In this document: in pieces, positions 33,366-41,131 of the stretch
How the letters are laid out: the number at the start of each line of letters is the position of its first letter
Position numbering within the stretch: position 1 is the stretch's first letter
NCBI GenBank assembly: GCA_024684395.1
Contig: JAIKWY010000110.1
Location: 58,892-122,891 of the forward strand
Reading direction: 5' to 3'
Origin: Oscillospiraceae bacterium
GTDB lineage: Bacteria; Bacillota; Clostridia; Oscillospirales; Ruminococcaceae
Length of the DNA stretch: 64,000 bases
Notes under the pieces: model-generated
What the model was told of the DNA's origin: nothing
Databases searched by the model: none
What the model saw: the letters and a program-made list of their open reading frames with translations, nothing else
Position numbers and translations under genes: made by a program

Positions 33366-34088
33366 TCAGCCGGCAAAGCCTGCTGCCTGCAGGAGCGCCA
33401 TGTCGATCAGGAGCGGCATACCGCTGCCGATGTTGATGGCGACCGCATCGGAATTGTGCCCGAGCAGCCAGAGGATGTCCGAGAACTCAAAGCGCTTGGT
33501 GGTGACATCCTGTCCCTCAAAGGCAAGCCCAAATTCCCGTGTGTCCGTGAACAGCAGCGAGAGAAGCTTGCCCTCCTGCCGGATGACCGGCAGACTCATC
33601 GAGCCGTCCTCACGGTCGAGCACCGGTCCGAAGAGCTGCGCCTTGCGGATCCGTCCGAGCGTGTCCGTGAGCATGGCGCTGTCCGCCGTGCCGCAGACGG
33701 TATGCTGCAATAGCCGGAAGACCGAGCCGGTCAGTGCCGGATCCGGGATCGGGCGCTTTTCGGGGGGCACCTGGCTGTAGTCCGGCGGCGAAAACAGCTC
33801 GCTCAGCGCCACGGTCACGGGCTCGCTGCCCTCGATGCGGACCTTGGTGATGCCGCACCGCCAGAAGTCGGTCAGCAGCAGATAGCGCTCCTCCTTCGGG
33901 CTTTCCTTCGCATCCACCCGGATGCCTTCTTCTTTTTTGCGCAGGGCATAGCGGTCAAGATCCGCCTGCTCCGGGAAGATCACCGCACACAGCGCACCGT
34001 CCTCCTCTGTCAGATAATGCCGTTTTGTCCCGGGAAACCACGCTGCATACAGCATTTCGGCATCCCGCATCAGTTCATTGACTGTCAT
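33366..34088 (-). CDS. Hypothetical protein with SseB-like C-terminal pattern
   Basis: 240 aa from ATG 34088 (GGAG 9 nt upstream); a GTG at 34094 is an alternative. Soluble, no signal peptide. The first ~70 residues (MTVNELMRDAEMLYAAWFPG, then ALCAVIFPEQADLDRYA) and the last ~70 (LPVIRQEGKLLSLLFTDTRE, then VAINIGSGMPLLIDMALLQ) resemble the two halves of SseB-type domains, with the phrase read-only value/limit, column-switch and a final GMPLLID. SseB-like proteins are poorly understood. No operon partner. Low certainty in the family call; the gene itself looks real from codon use and ribosome site. Confidence 0.5.
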   Translation of the reverse strand: MTVNELMRDAEMLYAAWFPGTKRHYLTEEDGALCAVIFPEQADLDRYALRKKEEGIRVDAKESPKEERYLLLTDFWRCGITKVRIEGSEPVTVALSELFSPPDYSQVPPEKRPIPDPALTGSVFRLLQHTVCGTADSAMLTDTLGRIRKAQLFGPVLDREDGSMSLPVIRQEGKLLSLLFTDTREFGLAFEGQDVTTKRFEFSDILWLLGHNSDAVAINIGSGMPLLIDMALLQAAGFAG

Positions 34089-34167
34089 ATTCACACACTC
34101 CGTTCTCGTTGCCGCAGTTTTGCGGCACTATAGCTATTATAGCACAGGAGAACAGGGTTTGTCAATG

Positions 34168-34551
34168 CGGGGAGCCCCCGCTGGCATCTTATGCATAGGA
34201 GGATAGGGCTTGATGCTGATGTCCGCAATGCCGCTTGCTTCGCAGAGCGGCAAAGCTGGGCGTCTTGGAGTCCGCCGCCGTTCGGCGGCTTTAGTTCTTG
34301 TTTTCCAGTTTGTCAAGCCACTCCACACACTTGAACTTCACCTCGAACTGCTCCGGCTACGGGGAGCCCCCGCTGGCATCTTATGCATAGGAGGATAGGG
34401 CTTGATGCTGGTGTCCGCAATGCCGCTTGCTTCGCAGAGCGGCAAAGCTGGAGCGCCTTGGAGTCCGCCGCCGTTCGGCGGCTTTAGTTCTTGTTTTCCA
34501 GTTTGTCCAGCCACTCCACACACTTGAACTTCACCTCGAACTGTTCCGGTT
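34168..34551. repeat. 192-bp imperfect tandem duplication including the spoIIR 3' end
   Basis: Copy A (34168-34359) and copy B (34360-34551) match except for about three substitutions and one 1-nt indel, plus edge differences. Each begins with the hairpin CGGGGAGCCCCCG, carries GCCGCC-GTTC-GGCGGC, and ends in the last ~21 codons of spoIIR read on the minus strand. In copy B these belong to the live gene. In copy A they are an orphan tail starting at a TAG. Explains most of the 395-bp gap; no other gene seen here. Confidence 0.88.
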
Positions 34552-35068
34552 GTCTGAGGATGGCGGTCGTTTCATCATCGAACCACTGCTCCTCCGATGC
34601 CGCCGGCAGGCAGAGGGGCGGGTACATCACGCACCACCAGTTATGCCCCTCGCCTTTGCCGATCAGAATGCGCAGCGCATCGTAGGCACCGGCGGGCATG
34701 GTGAGCTCCTCATACTGCCGCTCGTCAAAATCCATCTGCACGAGCTGAACGGTGACGGTATCGTGGCAGCCGTTCTCTTCGAGGATGTGCTGTGCAAGCA
34801 GGCGGATGGTCTCACGTTCCTCGACCGCCCGTTCCTTCATCTCATCGAGCGTCTCGCAGCCGTTGAAGAGCTCCTCGGAGCAGCGCAGCAGCTCATCCCG
34901 CACCAGCAGCTTCAGCTCCTGATCCTCCTCCGAATCGGAATTGGCAAGGATATGCAGCCGGAGCACATCGCTGTGCAGATCGTTCAGATGCTCCCGGAAG
35001 GATGCGAAATTGCCAAATGCGATCGCAAAGATCAGCCCGAGCGCCATTGCAGTCTGTAGTTTTTTCAT
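34484..35068 (-). CDS. spoIIR: Stage II sporulation protein R
   Basis: 194 aa from ATG 35068 (GAGGTGAT 4 nt upstream); the longer open frame upstream lacks a ribosome site. An N-terminal signal/anchor (LQTAMALGLIFAIAFGNF) is followed by the SpoIIR hallmarks LRLHILANSDSEEDQELK, then VRDELL, then MPAGAYDALRILIGKGEGHN and WWCVMYPPLC. SpoIIR is made in the forespore, secreted to the intermembrane space and triggers SpoIIGA processing of pro-sigma-E. Its last 21 codons lie in the tandem duplication. Divergent from the nucleoside phosphorylase. I could not see a convincing sigma-F promoter. Confidence 0.92.
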   Translation of the reverse strand: MKKLQTAMALGLIFAIAFGNFASFREHLNDLHSDVLRLHILANSDSEEDQELKLLVRDELLRCSEELFNGCETLDEMKERAVEERETIRLLAQHILEENGCHDTVTVQLVQMDFDERQYEELTMPAGAYDALRILIGKGEGHNWWCVMYPPLCLPAASEEQWFDDETTAILRQPEQFEVKFKCVEWLDKLENKN

Positions 35069-35136
35069 GTAGATCACCTCAGCAGAAGTATGGGCAGGGC
35101 AAAGAAGAATATACAGCAGAAATTTGCTCCGGGGGC

Positions 35137-35165
35137 TTGCATTTTTGCGCATTATCGTGTATGAT
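35137..35165 (+). promoter_or_regulatory. Promoter of the pyrimidine-nucleoside phosphorylase gene
   Basis: TTGCAT (35137-35142), 17-bp spacer, TATGAT (35160-35165). Confidence 0.65.
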
Positions 35166-35235
35166 AATAGTATAAGCTGTCTTTAAAAACATAGCTTTCA
35201 GAAATACCAAAAAGCAAACAGAAAGGCGGGATACC

Positions 35236-36537
35236 ATGCAGATATATGATCTGATCCAGAAAACCAGACGGCTCACGCCGCTCACGGAACGGGAGATCCA
35301 GACACTCGTGGAAGGCTTCACCAGGGGCGAGGTCCCGGATTATATGATGTCCGCATGGCTCATGGCAGTCTGCTGCCAGGGGCTGACAACGGCGGAAACG
35401 GCTGCATTGACGCAGGCGATGCGGGATTCCGGCGAATGCCTTGACCTTTCCTCGCTCGGCGCACCGACGGTGGATAAGCACAGCACCGGCGGCATCGGCG
35501 ACAAGACCACCATCATCGTGGCGCCCATCGTGGCAGCGTGCGGCGGGCTCGTGCCGAAGATGTCCGGCAGGGGACTGGGCTACACGGGCGGTACCATCGA
35601 CAAGTTCCAGAGCATCCCGGGCTTCACCGTGGATCTTCCGCATAAGGCGTTCATGCGCATCCTTGAAGAGATCGGCTGCTGCGTCATCGCCCAGAGCGGT
35701 GATCTGACACCGGCGGACAAGAAGATGTATGCCCTGCGGAACCTGACAGCGACCGTGGAGAGCATCCCGCTCATCTGTTCGAGCATCATGTGCAAGAAGC
35801 TGGCGCTCGGTGCGGACTGCATTCTGCTCGATGTGAAATACGGCAGCGGGGCATTCATGAAGACCTCGGACGAAGCTGCGGTGCTGGCGGATCTGATGGT
35901 CGATGTCGGCAAGCAGGCGGGACGGAATTGCAGAGCGCTCATCACCGATATGAATGCACCTCTCGGCGCATGTGTCGGCAACGGGCTCGAAGTGGAGGAA
36001 GCCATCCGCATCCTGCGTGGCGAGGTGCATGGCAGGCTGACGGAGCTGGCACTTTCGCTGGCAGCGCAGATGCTCGTGATGATCGGCAAGGGCGACATCG
36101 TGGAGTGCCGTCAGATCGCAGAGGACGCACTTACCTCCGGCAGAGCGCTGGAACGCCTCGAAGCCATGATCACGGCACAGGGCGGCGATGCATCTGTGAC
36201 GGAGGATCTGTCAAAGATGCCGCATTCGCCCGTACAGCTCACCGTGCGTTCGCCTGAAAACGGCTATATCACAAGCATCCAGAGCGAAGAGGTCGGACTG
36301 GCAAGTCTCGGTCTCGGCGCCGGCAGAACGGCAGCTCACCAGGAGATCGACCCGGGCGCCGGCGTGGTATTCAGCCGCTCCGTGGGCGATGAGGCAGTCA
36401 AGGGCGAGCCGCTCTTCACCGTATATGGCAGAACGGAGGAGCTCTGTGAGACCGCTGCCAAGCGCATCATGGATGCGATCACGATCGAAGAGACCCCTGC
36501 CGAGCCGGTGAAGCTGATCTATAAGATCGTGGAATAA
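35236..36537 (+). CDS. pdp: Pyrimidine-nucleoside phosphorylase
   Basis: 433 aa, full family length. The phosphorylase family signature SGRGLGYTGGTIDKFQSIPG is present (about 114-133), along with the phosphate-binding KHSTGGIGDKTT and KYGSGAFMKT. It cleaves uridine, thymidine or deoxyuridine with phosphate into base and (deoxy)ribose-1-phosphate in the cytoplasm for salvage. The enzyme could equally be thymidine phosphorylase (DeoA); Gram-positive members with this length are usually Pdp. AAAGGCGGG precedes the ATG. Ends just before a duplicated hairpin terminator. Confidence 0.92.
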   Translation: MQIYDLIQKTRRLTPLTEREIQTLVEGFTRGEVPDYMMSAWLMAVCCQGLTTAETAALTQAMRDSGECLDLSSLGAPTVDKHSTGGIGDKTTIIVAPIVAACGGLVPKMSGRGLGYTGGTIDKFQSIPGFTVDLPHKAFMRILEEIGCCVIAQSGDLTPADKKMYALRNLTATVESIPLICSSIMCKKLALGADCILLDVKYGSGAFMKTSDEAAVLADLMVDVGKQAGRNCRALITDMNAPLGACVGNGLEVEEAIRILRGEVHGRLTELALSLAAQMLVMIGKGDIVECRQIAEDALTSGRALERLEAMITAQGGDASVTEDLSKMPHSPVQLTVRSPENGYITSIQSEEVGLASLGLGAGRTAAHQEIDPGAGVVFSRSVGDEAVKGEPLFTVYGRTEELCETAAKRIMDAITIEETPAEPVKLIYKIVE

Positions 36538-36554
36538 GTGCATAGACGGATGAC

Positions 36555-36784
36555 GAAGCCGGGCTCTCCCCGGCTTCGTTCAGTCTGTCAAAAAAGTGTC
36601 GAAGGCACAAAACGGGGTTTTTAGGGGCGGTCGGGTTCACATCTACTCCCGACACTACTCGTCTTCGATCAGCATCCTGTCTCATCCTCGGTCGGAGCCC
36701 CTAAAACGGCGGCGGAGGGGGCGCCCGAAGCGAGAAACCGGGGTTTCTCGATAAGCTGGAAGCCGGGCTCTCACCGGCTTCGTT
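36555..36784. repeat. Duplicated terminator hairpin flanking a structured 178-bp segment
   Basis: GAAGCCGGGCTCTCCCCGGC (start 36555) recurs at 36759 with one mismatch over 26 nt. The first copy can terminate pdp (+), the second the BofC-like gene region. Between them lie three inverted pairs: AGTGTCG/CGACACT (36595, 36650), TTTTAGGGGC/GCCCCTAAAA (36619, 36697) and CGAGAAACC/GGTTTCTCG (36731, 36742). Could be a small mobile element or an unannotated RNA. Confidence 0.7.
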
Positions 36785-37132
36785 TTAATTCCCGTCAGCT
36801 GCCGCATCCATATCTTCGAGCAGCTGCCGCAGTGCCGCTTCATCCTTGACAACGATCCCTTCGGCAAGCGCCTGCCTGTCCGCCTCGGGGAGCAGCCAGA
36901 CCTCCGTGTCCAGGATCTGGTACGGGCGCTCGGCACCCTCCCGGAACAGCGCTAAATGCCCCTCCGACTCCCGGAGGACGAACCCCGGTTCCTCCGTTTT
37001 CCTGACAGCCTGCCGTGCAACGGAGGCGGATTTCTCGTATTCCACGTTTTTTCCGGCAGAGACACACACGATCAGCGCCGAGAATGCCATCACCGGCAGC
37101 AGCATCCAGTACGGTCGGATCCCCTTTTGCAT
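36785..37132 (-). CDS. BofC-like C-terminal domain protein
   Basis: 115 aa from ATG 37132 (AGAGGG 8 nt upstream). An N-terminal hydrophobic helix (YWMLLPVMAFSALIVCVSAG) is followed by ~80 residues with the pattern FVLRESEGHLALFREGAERP, then YQILDTEVWLLPEADRQALA and EGIVVKDEAALRQLLED. This matches the compact domain found in BofC-type sporulation proteins of clostridia (LREYxGxLAVFxxGxxxPxxVLDVxxxxLPxxDxxxLxxGI). BofC modulates intercompartment signalling to sigma-K in Bacillus; the role here is unproven. Predicted to face the extracytoplasmic side. Confidence 0.65.
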   Translation of the reverse strand: MQKGIRPYWMLLPVMAFSALIVCVSAGKNVEYEKSASVARQAVRKTEEPGFVLRESEGHLALFREGAERPYQILDTEVWLLPEADRQALAEGIVVKDEAALRQLLEDMDAAADGN

Positions 37133-37184
37133 TGCGATACCCTCTTTCTGTTGATTTTCCGGTAGTATGTCCTGATGCAGAAGA

Positions 37185-37214
37185 ATTATACAGGATTTTC
37201 GTAAAATCAGCCAA
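37185..37214 (-). promoter_or_regulatory. Promoter of the BofC-like gene with palindromic spacer
   Basis: Minus strand TTGGCT (37214-37209), 18-bp spacer, TATAAT (37190-37185). The spacer contains the perfect dyad GATTTT-CGT-AAAATC (37194-37208). Confidence 0.6.
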
Positions 37215-37282
37215 TTTGTGTGTAAAAAGATGCCCTGCATAAGAAATGTTTCATAAAAAATCCTGATTTTTTGAAAAAGCCC

Positions 37283-37311
37283 TTAACAAACATAACGTTA
37301 TGTGCTATAAT
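37283..37311 (+). promoter_or_regulatory. Promoter of the class A PBP gene with palindromic spacer
   Basis: TTAACA (37283-37288), 17-bp spacer, TATAAT (37306-37311) with extended TGC. The spacer holds the perfect palindrome CATAACGTTATG (37291-37302). GTCCCTGCGCAGGGAC (37336-37351) is a perfect 16-bp dyad in the leader. Confidence 0.75.
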
Positions 37312-37375
37312 GATAATGTATCACTATGTCTGCCCGTCCCTGCGCAGGGACAGAGAAAGAAAGGATCTATGTGCA

Positions 37376-39844
37376 ATGAGTGAACAAAAACATAAGAAAG
37401 GAAGCGCCGAGGAAACCACCCGGAGCAAAAAGAAAAATCCGTCCAAAAAGTGGCGGGTCGTCAAAAAAATCTTTTCCATACTGTTCTCGACATTCCTGTC
37501 CATCTTCCTGATCTGTATCATCACCGGTACGATCGTGGCAACGGCGGCAGCGATCTATGTGCTGGACTTCGCACAGGAAGCCTCGACCATCACCCTCGAA
37601 GAGATGGAGCTTGCCTATAACACGAACGTCTACGGCTATGATGAAGAGGGCAATCTCGTGACCCTCTACCAGGTACAGAACACCTCCCAGCGTATCCCCG
37701 TCAAGTTTGAGGAGATCCCGCAGCATGTGCTCGATGCCTTCGTGTACACCGAGGACGAGCGCTTCTACACGCACGACGGCGTGGACTACCGCAACACCGT
37801 TGCCGCCATGTTCAACCTCGTGCTGCACTTCTGGGATTCCGAGCGTGGTGGTTCTACCATCACCCAGCAGCTCATCAAGAACGTCACCGGCGACGCCGAG
37901 GAATCCCCCTCCCGTAAGATCCGTGAGATCTTCCGTGCGATGACCCTCGAGAAGAACTATCCCAAGGACAAGATCATCGAGACCTACCTCAACTACATCG
38001 GCTTCGGCGGCCCGACCAACGGCATCGAAGCGGCTGCCATCAAGTACTTCGGCAAGAATGTGGACGAGCTCGATGTGGCAGAGGCAGCGGTCCTTGCCGC
38101 CATCCCGCAGTCGCCCGAGACGATCAACCCCTTTGCCGGCTATACCGATGACGAGACAGGCGAGTGGGTGGCTTCCGGCCGTACCCGTAACCGTGAGCGT
38201 CAGGAGTACGTTCTGTACCAGATGTATTCCAACGGCGCACTGTCCTACGATGAATACCAGGCAGCCATGACCGAGCACCTGATCTTTGCCGATACGGATG
38301 AATTCAAGAAGCTGCATCCCGACTGGAATGCCAAGGAATATGATCCGGAAAAGGCCGCAACGAGCTGGACGATCGACGCTGCCATCTATGAGGTCGAGGA
38401 TTACCTCATGGAGACCTACTCCATCGACCGTAAGGAAGCGCTGCACCGCATCAACACCGGCGGCTACCAGATCTATACTACCATTGACCCCAAGATGCAG
38501 ACCTACTGCGAGGAGAAGTACCTCTCCCTCGACAATCTCATCAGCACCAAGAACTCTGCCCGCTATACCAAGGATACCAACAAGGACGGCGAGATCAACG
38601 AAGAGGACGATCCTGTATATCCGCAGAGTGCGTTCATCGCCATGAACTACGAGGGCGAGATCCTCGCCTGTGTCGGTGCGATCGGTGAGAAGGAAGGCGC
38701 TCTCATCATGAACTACGCCACGATGGAACCCCGTCAGCCCGGTTCTACCATCAAACCGCTCTGCGGTTACGGCTACGGCATCTACAGCGGCGAATTCCAC
38801 TGGGGCTCCCTGATCAAGGACTACGGTATCGAAATGCCTGACGGTACGATCTGGCCGAAGAACTACTCCTCCAATTCGGAGGTCAGCAACTACTCCGGCA
38901 AGGAGCTCTCCATGTACTACGGTCTGATGAAGTCCCTGAATACCATCTCCGCACGTCTGGTCGATGCCCTGACACCGGAGGCTGTGTATGACTTTGCGAC
39001 CAACAAGATGGGTCTGAAGCTCACCGAGCTCGACTCCAAGGGCAATACCGATAAGGCGCTCTCGCCTCTGTCTGTGGGCGCTCTGACCTACGGCGTTACC
39101 GTGGAGAATATGGTCAACGGCTATATCCCTTACGGCAACGGCGGCTGGATGTACGAGGGACACATCGTCTCCCGTCTCGAACAGGGCAACCATGAGCTCA
39201 TCTATGAGAACAAGGGCAATCCGTATGAAGCAGTTGACGAGCGCACCGCTTACATCATGAACCGCATGATGAAGAACGTCGTATCCGCCAACGGTACCGC
39301 AGGCGCCGCACAGCTCACCAACAAGGAAGTTGTCGGCAAGACCGGTACCACCCAGAACTGGGACGACCTCTGGTTCATCGGTCTGACACCGGACTTCGTA
39401 TCCGGCGCATGGATCGGCTATATCGAGCGTCAGAAGCTCGACACCTCCATCAGCTCCGCAAGAATGTGGTACAACATCATCGGTGAGTATGCCGATGCCA
39501 TCGAATCCGATGCCGAGTTCCCCGTTCCGGAGGAAGGCATCGTGGAAGCAGCGATCTGCACGAACACCGGTCTGATCGCCGGCAAGAGCTGTCCGAAGGG
39601 TGAGATCGGCTACTGGAAGGAAGAGAACGCACCTGTCTGCACAGGCTGCCGCACCTACGATCCGACCGCTCATACCTCGGAATCCAAACCGGCATCCGGT
39701 CTGGAGCCGGTAACGCCGGCAGATCCCGCAACACCGGTCGCAACGGATCCTGTGGAAGTGCTCCCGATCGAGCCGGATCCCGTGACACCGGATCTCCCGA
39801 TCCCGCCGGCACCGATCGACGACGGCGGAGGAGTGGCAGAATGA
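37376..39844 (+). CDS. Class A penicillin-binding protein (PBP1A type)
   Basis: 822 aa from ATG 37376; earlier in-frame starts overlap the promoter and leader. A basic cytoplasmic tail is followed by a transmembrane helix (ILFSTFLSIFLICIITGTIV). The GT51 glycosyltransferase domain has YTEDERFYTHDG with the catalytic Glu (about 126) and RGGSTITQQLIKN. The transpeptidase domain has PGSTIKP (SxxK Ser about 456), SLN (about 520) and KTGTT (about 653). The C-terminal tail (after about 745) is Pro/Val/Asp-rich, with a small cysteine-containing segment (CTGCRTYDP) before it. It polymerises and crosslinks peptidoglycan. Overlaps the THUMP methyltransferase gene by ATGA. Confidence 0.93.
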   Translation: MSEQKHKKGSAEETTRSKKKNPSKKWRVVKKIFSILFSTFLSIFLICIITGTIVATAAAIYVLDFAQEASTITLEEMELAYNTNVYGYDEEGNLVTLYQVQNTSQRIPVKFEEIPQHVLDAFVYTEDERFYTHDGVDYRNTVAAMFNLVLHFWDSERGGSTITQQLIKNVTGDAEESPSRKIREIFRAMTLEKNYPKDKIIETYLNYIGFGGPTNGIEAAAIKYFGKNVDELDVAEAAVLAAIPQSPETINPFAGYTDDETGEWVASGRTRNRERQEYVLYQMYSNGALSYDEYQAAMTEHLIFADTDEFKKLHPDWNAKEYDPEKAATSWTIDAAIYEVEDYLMETYSIDRKEALHRINTGGYQIYTTIDPKMQTYCEEKYLSLDNLISTKNSARYTKDTNKDGEINEEDDPVYPQSAFIAMNYEGEILACVGAIGEKEGALIMNYATMEPRQPGSTIKPLCGYGYGIYSGEFHWGSLIKDYGIEMPDGTIWPKNYSSNSEVSNYSGKELSMYYGLMKSLNTISARLVDALTPEAVYDFATNKMGLKLTELDSKGNTDKALSPLSVGALTYGVTVENMVNGYIPYGNGGWMYEGHIVSRLEQGNHELIYENKGNPYEAVDERTAYIMNRMMKNVVSANGTAGAAQLTNKEVVGKTGTTQNWDDLWFIGLTPDFVSGAWIGYIERQKLDTSISSARMWYNIIGEYADAIESDAEFPVPEEGIVEAAICTNTGLIAGKSCPKGEIGYWKEENAPVCTGCRTYDPTAHTSESKPASGLEPVTPADPATPVATDPVEVLPIEPDPVTPDLPIPPAPIDDGGGVAE

Positions 39845-40953
39845 CGGGCAGCATCCGCTTTTCCGCCCCGTGTCACTTCGGGCTGGAAAAGGTGCTCCGC
39901 TTTGAGGTGACCCGCATCGGCGGTGAGGACATCAGCGTACAGGACGGCAGGGTGAGCTGGTCGGGTGATCTCGGCACGCTTGCCCGGGCGAACCTGGACC
40001 TCTCCACGGCAGAGCGTGTACAGATCGTGCTTGCCGAGTACAAGGCTGACACGTTCGAGGAGCTCTTCGATGGCATGTACAATGCGCCGCTCGAAGACTA
40101 CATCGGACCGGATGACGCATTCCCAGTGAAGGGACACTCCGTCAATTCCGCCCTGCACAGCATCCCCGCCTGTCAGAAGATCCTGAAAAAGGCAGCCGTC
40201 AAGCGGCTCCAGAAGGCGTACAAGCGCAGCAGCTTCCTGCCTGAGACAGGCAGTGTGCACCAGCTCTCGTTCACCATCCTCAAGGATCAGGTGAGCCTGT
40301 ATCTCGATACATCCGGCGAGGGGCTGCACAAGCGTGGCTACCGGCGGAATGCCAATGCAGCGCCCATCCGGGAAACGCTGGCGGCAGGCATCCTCGACCT
40401 CGGACGTGTCCGCAGCGATTCAATCGTCTGCGACCCGTTCTGCGGCAGCGGCACGTTTCTGATCGAAGCGGCACGCCGTGCGATGAAGATCGCACCGGGT
40501 CTGGACAGACGCTTTGCGGCGGAGCAGTGGGACAGCATCCCAGCTGAGGTATGGCGCACAGCGAGAGCCGAGGCGCTCGACAGGATCGACCGCAGCGCAG
40601 CCTTTGAGGGCTACGGCTTCGACATCGACCCCGAGGCAGTCCGTCTGACCGAGGCGAATGCGAAAAAAGCCGGCGTGGCGGATCTGCTGCATATCGAATG
40701 CAGAGACGTGGCAGATCATAAGCCGGTACAGAATGCGCTGACGTTCTGCAACCCGCCCTACGGTGAGCGTATGCTCGAACAGGAGGCAGCCCGGACGCTC
40801 TACCGCACGATGGGCAAGGTACTGACCGAGCCGCTGTATGTGATCTGTGCAGACGGCGAGTTCGAGAAGTATTTCGGCAGGAAGGCGGACAAGCGCCGCA
40901 AGCTCTACAACGGCATGATCTCCTGCCAGCTCTACTGCTATTTCGGAAAGTGA
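39841..40953 (+). CDS. THUMP-domain 23S rRNA-type methyltransferase (RlmL/YpsC-like)
   Basis: 370 aa, coupled to the PBP gene by ATGA. The N-terminal ~160 residues form the ferredoxin-like plus THUMP RNA-binding region (VLRFEVTRIGGEDISVQDGR to LSFTILKDQVSLYLDTSG). The methyltransferase domain has the RNA-MTase signature LHKRGYR, motif I VCDPFCGSGTFLIEAAR, YGFDIDPEAV, and the catalytic NPPYGER. Members modify guanine N2 in 23S rRNA. It has no functional link to PBP beyond shared transcription. Ends at a strong terminator. Confidence 0.9.
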   Translation: MTGSIRFSAPCHFGLEKVLRFEVTRIGGEDISVQDGRVSWSGDLGTLARANLDLSTAERVQIVLAEYKADTFEELFDGMYNAPLEDYIGPDDAFPVKGHSVNSALHSIPACQKILKKAAVKRLQKAYKRSSFLPETGSVHQLSFTILKDQVSLYLDTSGEGLHKRGYRRNANAAPIRETLAAGILDLGRVRSDSIVCDPFCGSGTFLIEAARRAMKIAPGLDRRFAAEQWDSIPAEVWRTARAEALDRIDRSAAFEGYGFDIDPEAVRLTEANAKKAGVADLLHIECRDVADHKPVQNALTFCNPPYGERMLEQEAARTLYRTMGKVLTEPLYVICADGEFEKYFGRKADKRRKLYNGMISCQLYCYFGK

Positions 40954-40958
40954 ATCTG

Positions 40959-40986
40959 GATCCCCGCTGATGCGGGGATCTTTTTT
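40959..40986 (+). terminator. Intrinsic terminator after the THUMP methyltransferase
   Basis: GATCCCCGC, TGAT loop, GCGGGGATC, then TTTTTT. Confidence 0.92.
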
Positions 40987-41049
40987 GTTGGGGAGTACTG
41001 TGCTTATACACATTATCGTTTAGCTTTTGGCAAGTTAACACAAAATTCA

Positions 41050-41079
41050 TTGACAGAAATGTCACGGGCATGGTATAAT
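41050..41079 (+). promoter_or_regulatory. Promoter of the secreted LRR gene
   Basis: TTGACA (41050-41055), 18-bp spacer, TATAAT (41074-41079). TGACA-GAAA-TGTCA (41051-41064) is a perfect dyad overlapping the -35. Confidence 0.8.
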
Positions 41080-41131
41080 AAAGATATGCTGCGAGGACAG
41101 CAGAATTTATAATTCTAAGGGGGTCAGGCAT

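Noticed and set aside
34137..34523. Two short minus-strand frames in the spoIIR downstream region
   Set aside because: They read through the tandem duplication in a different frame from spoIIR, without ribosome sites.
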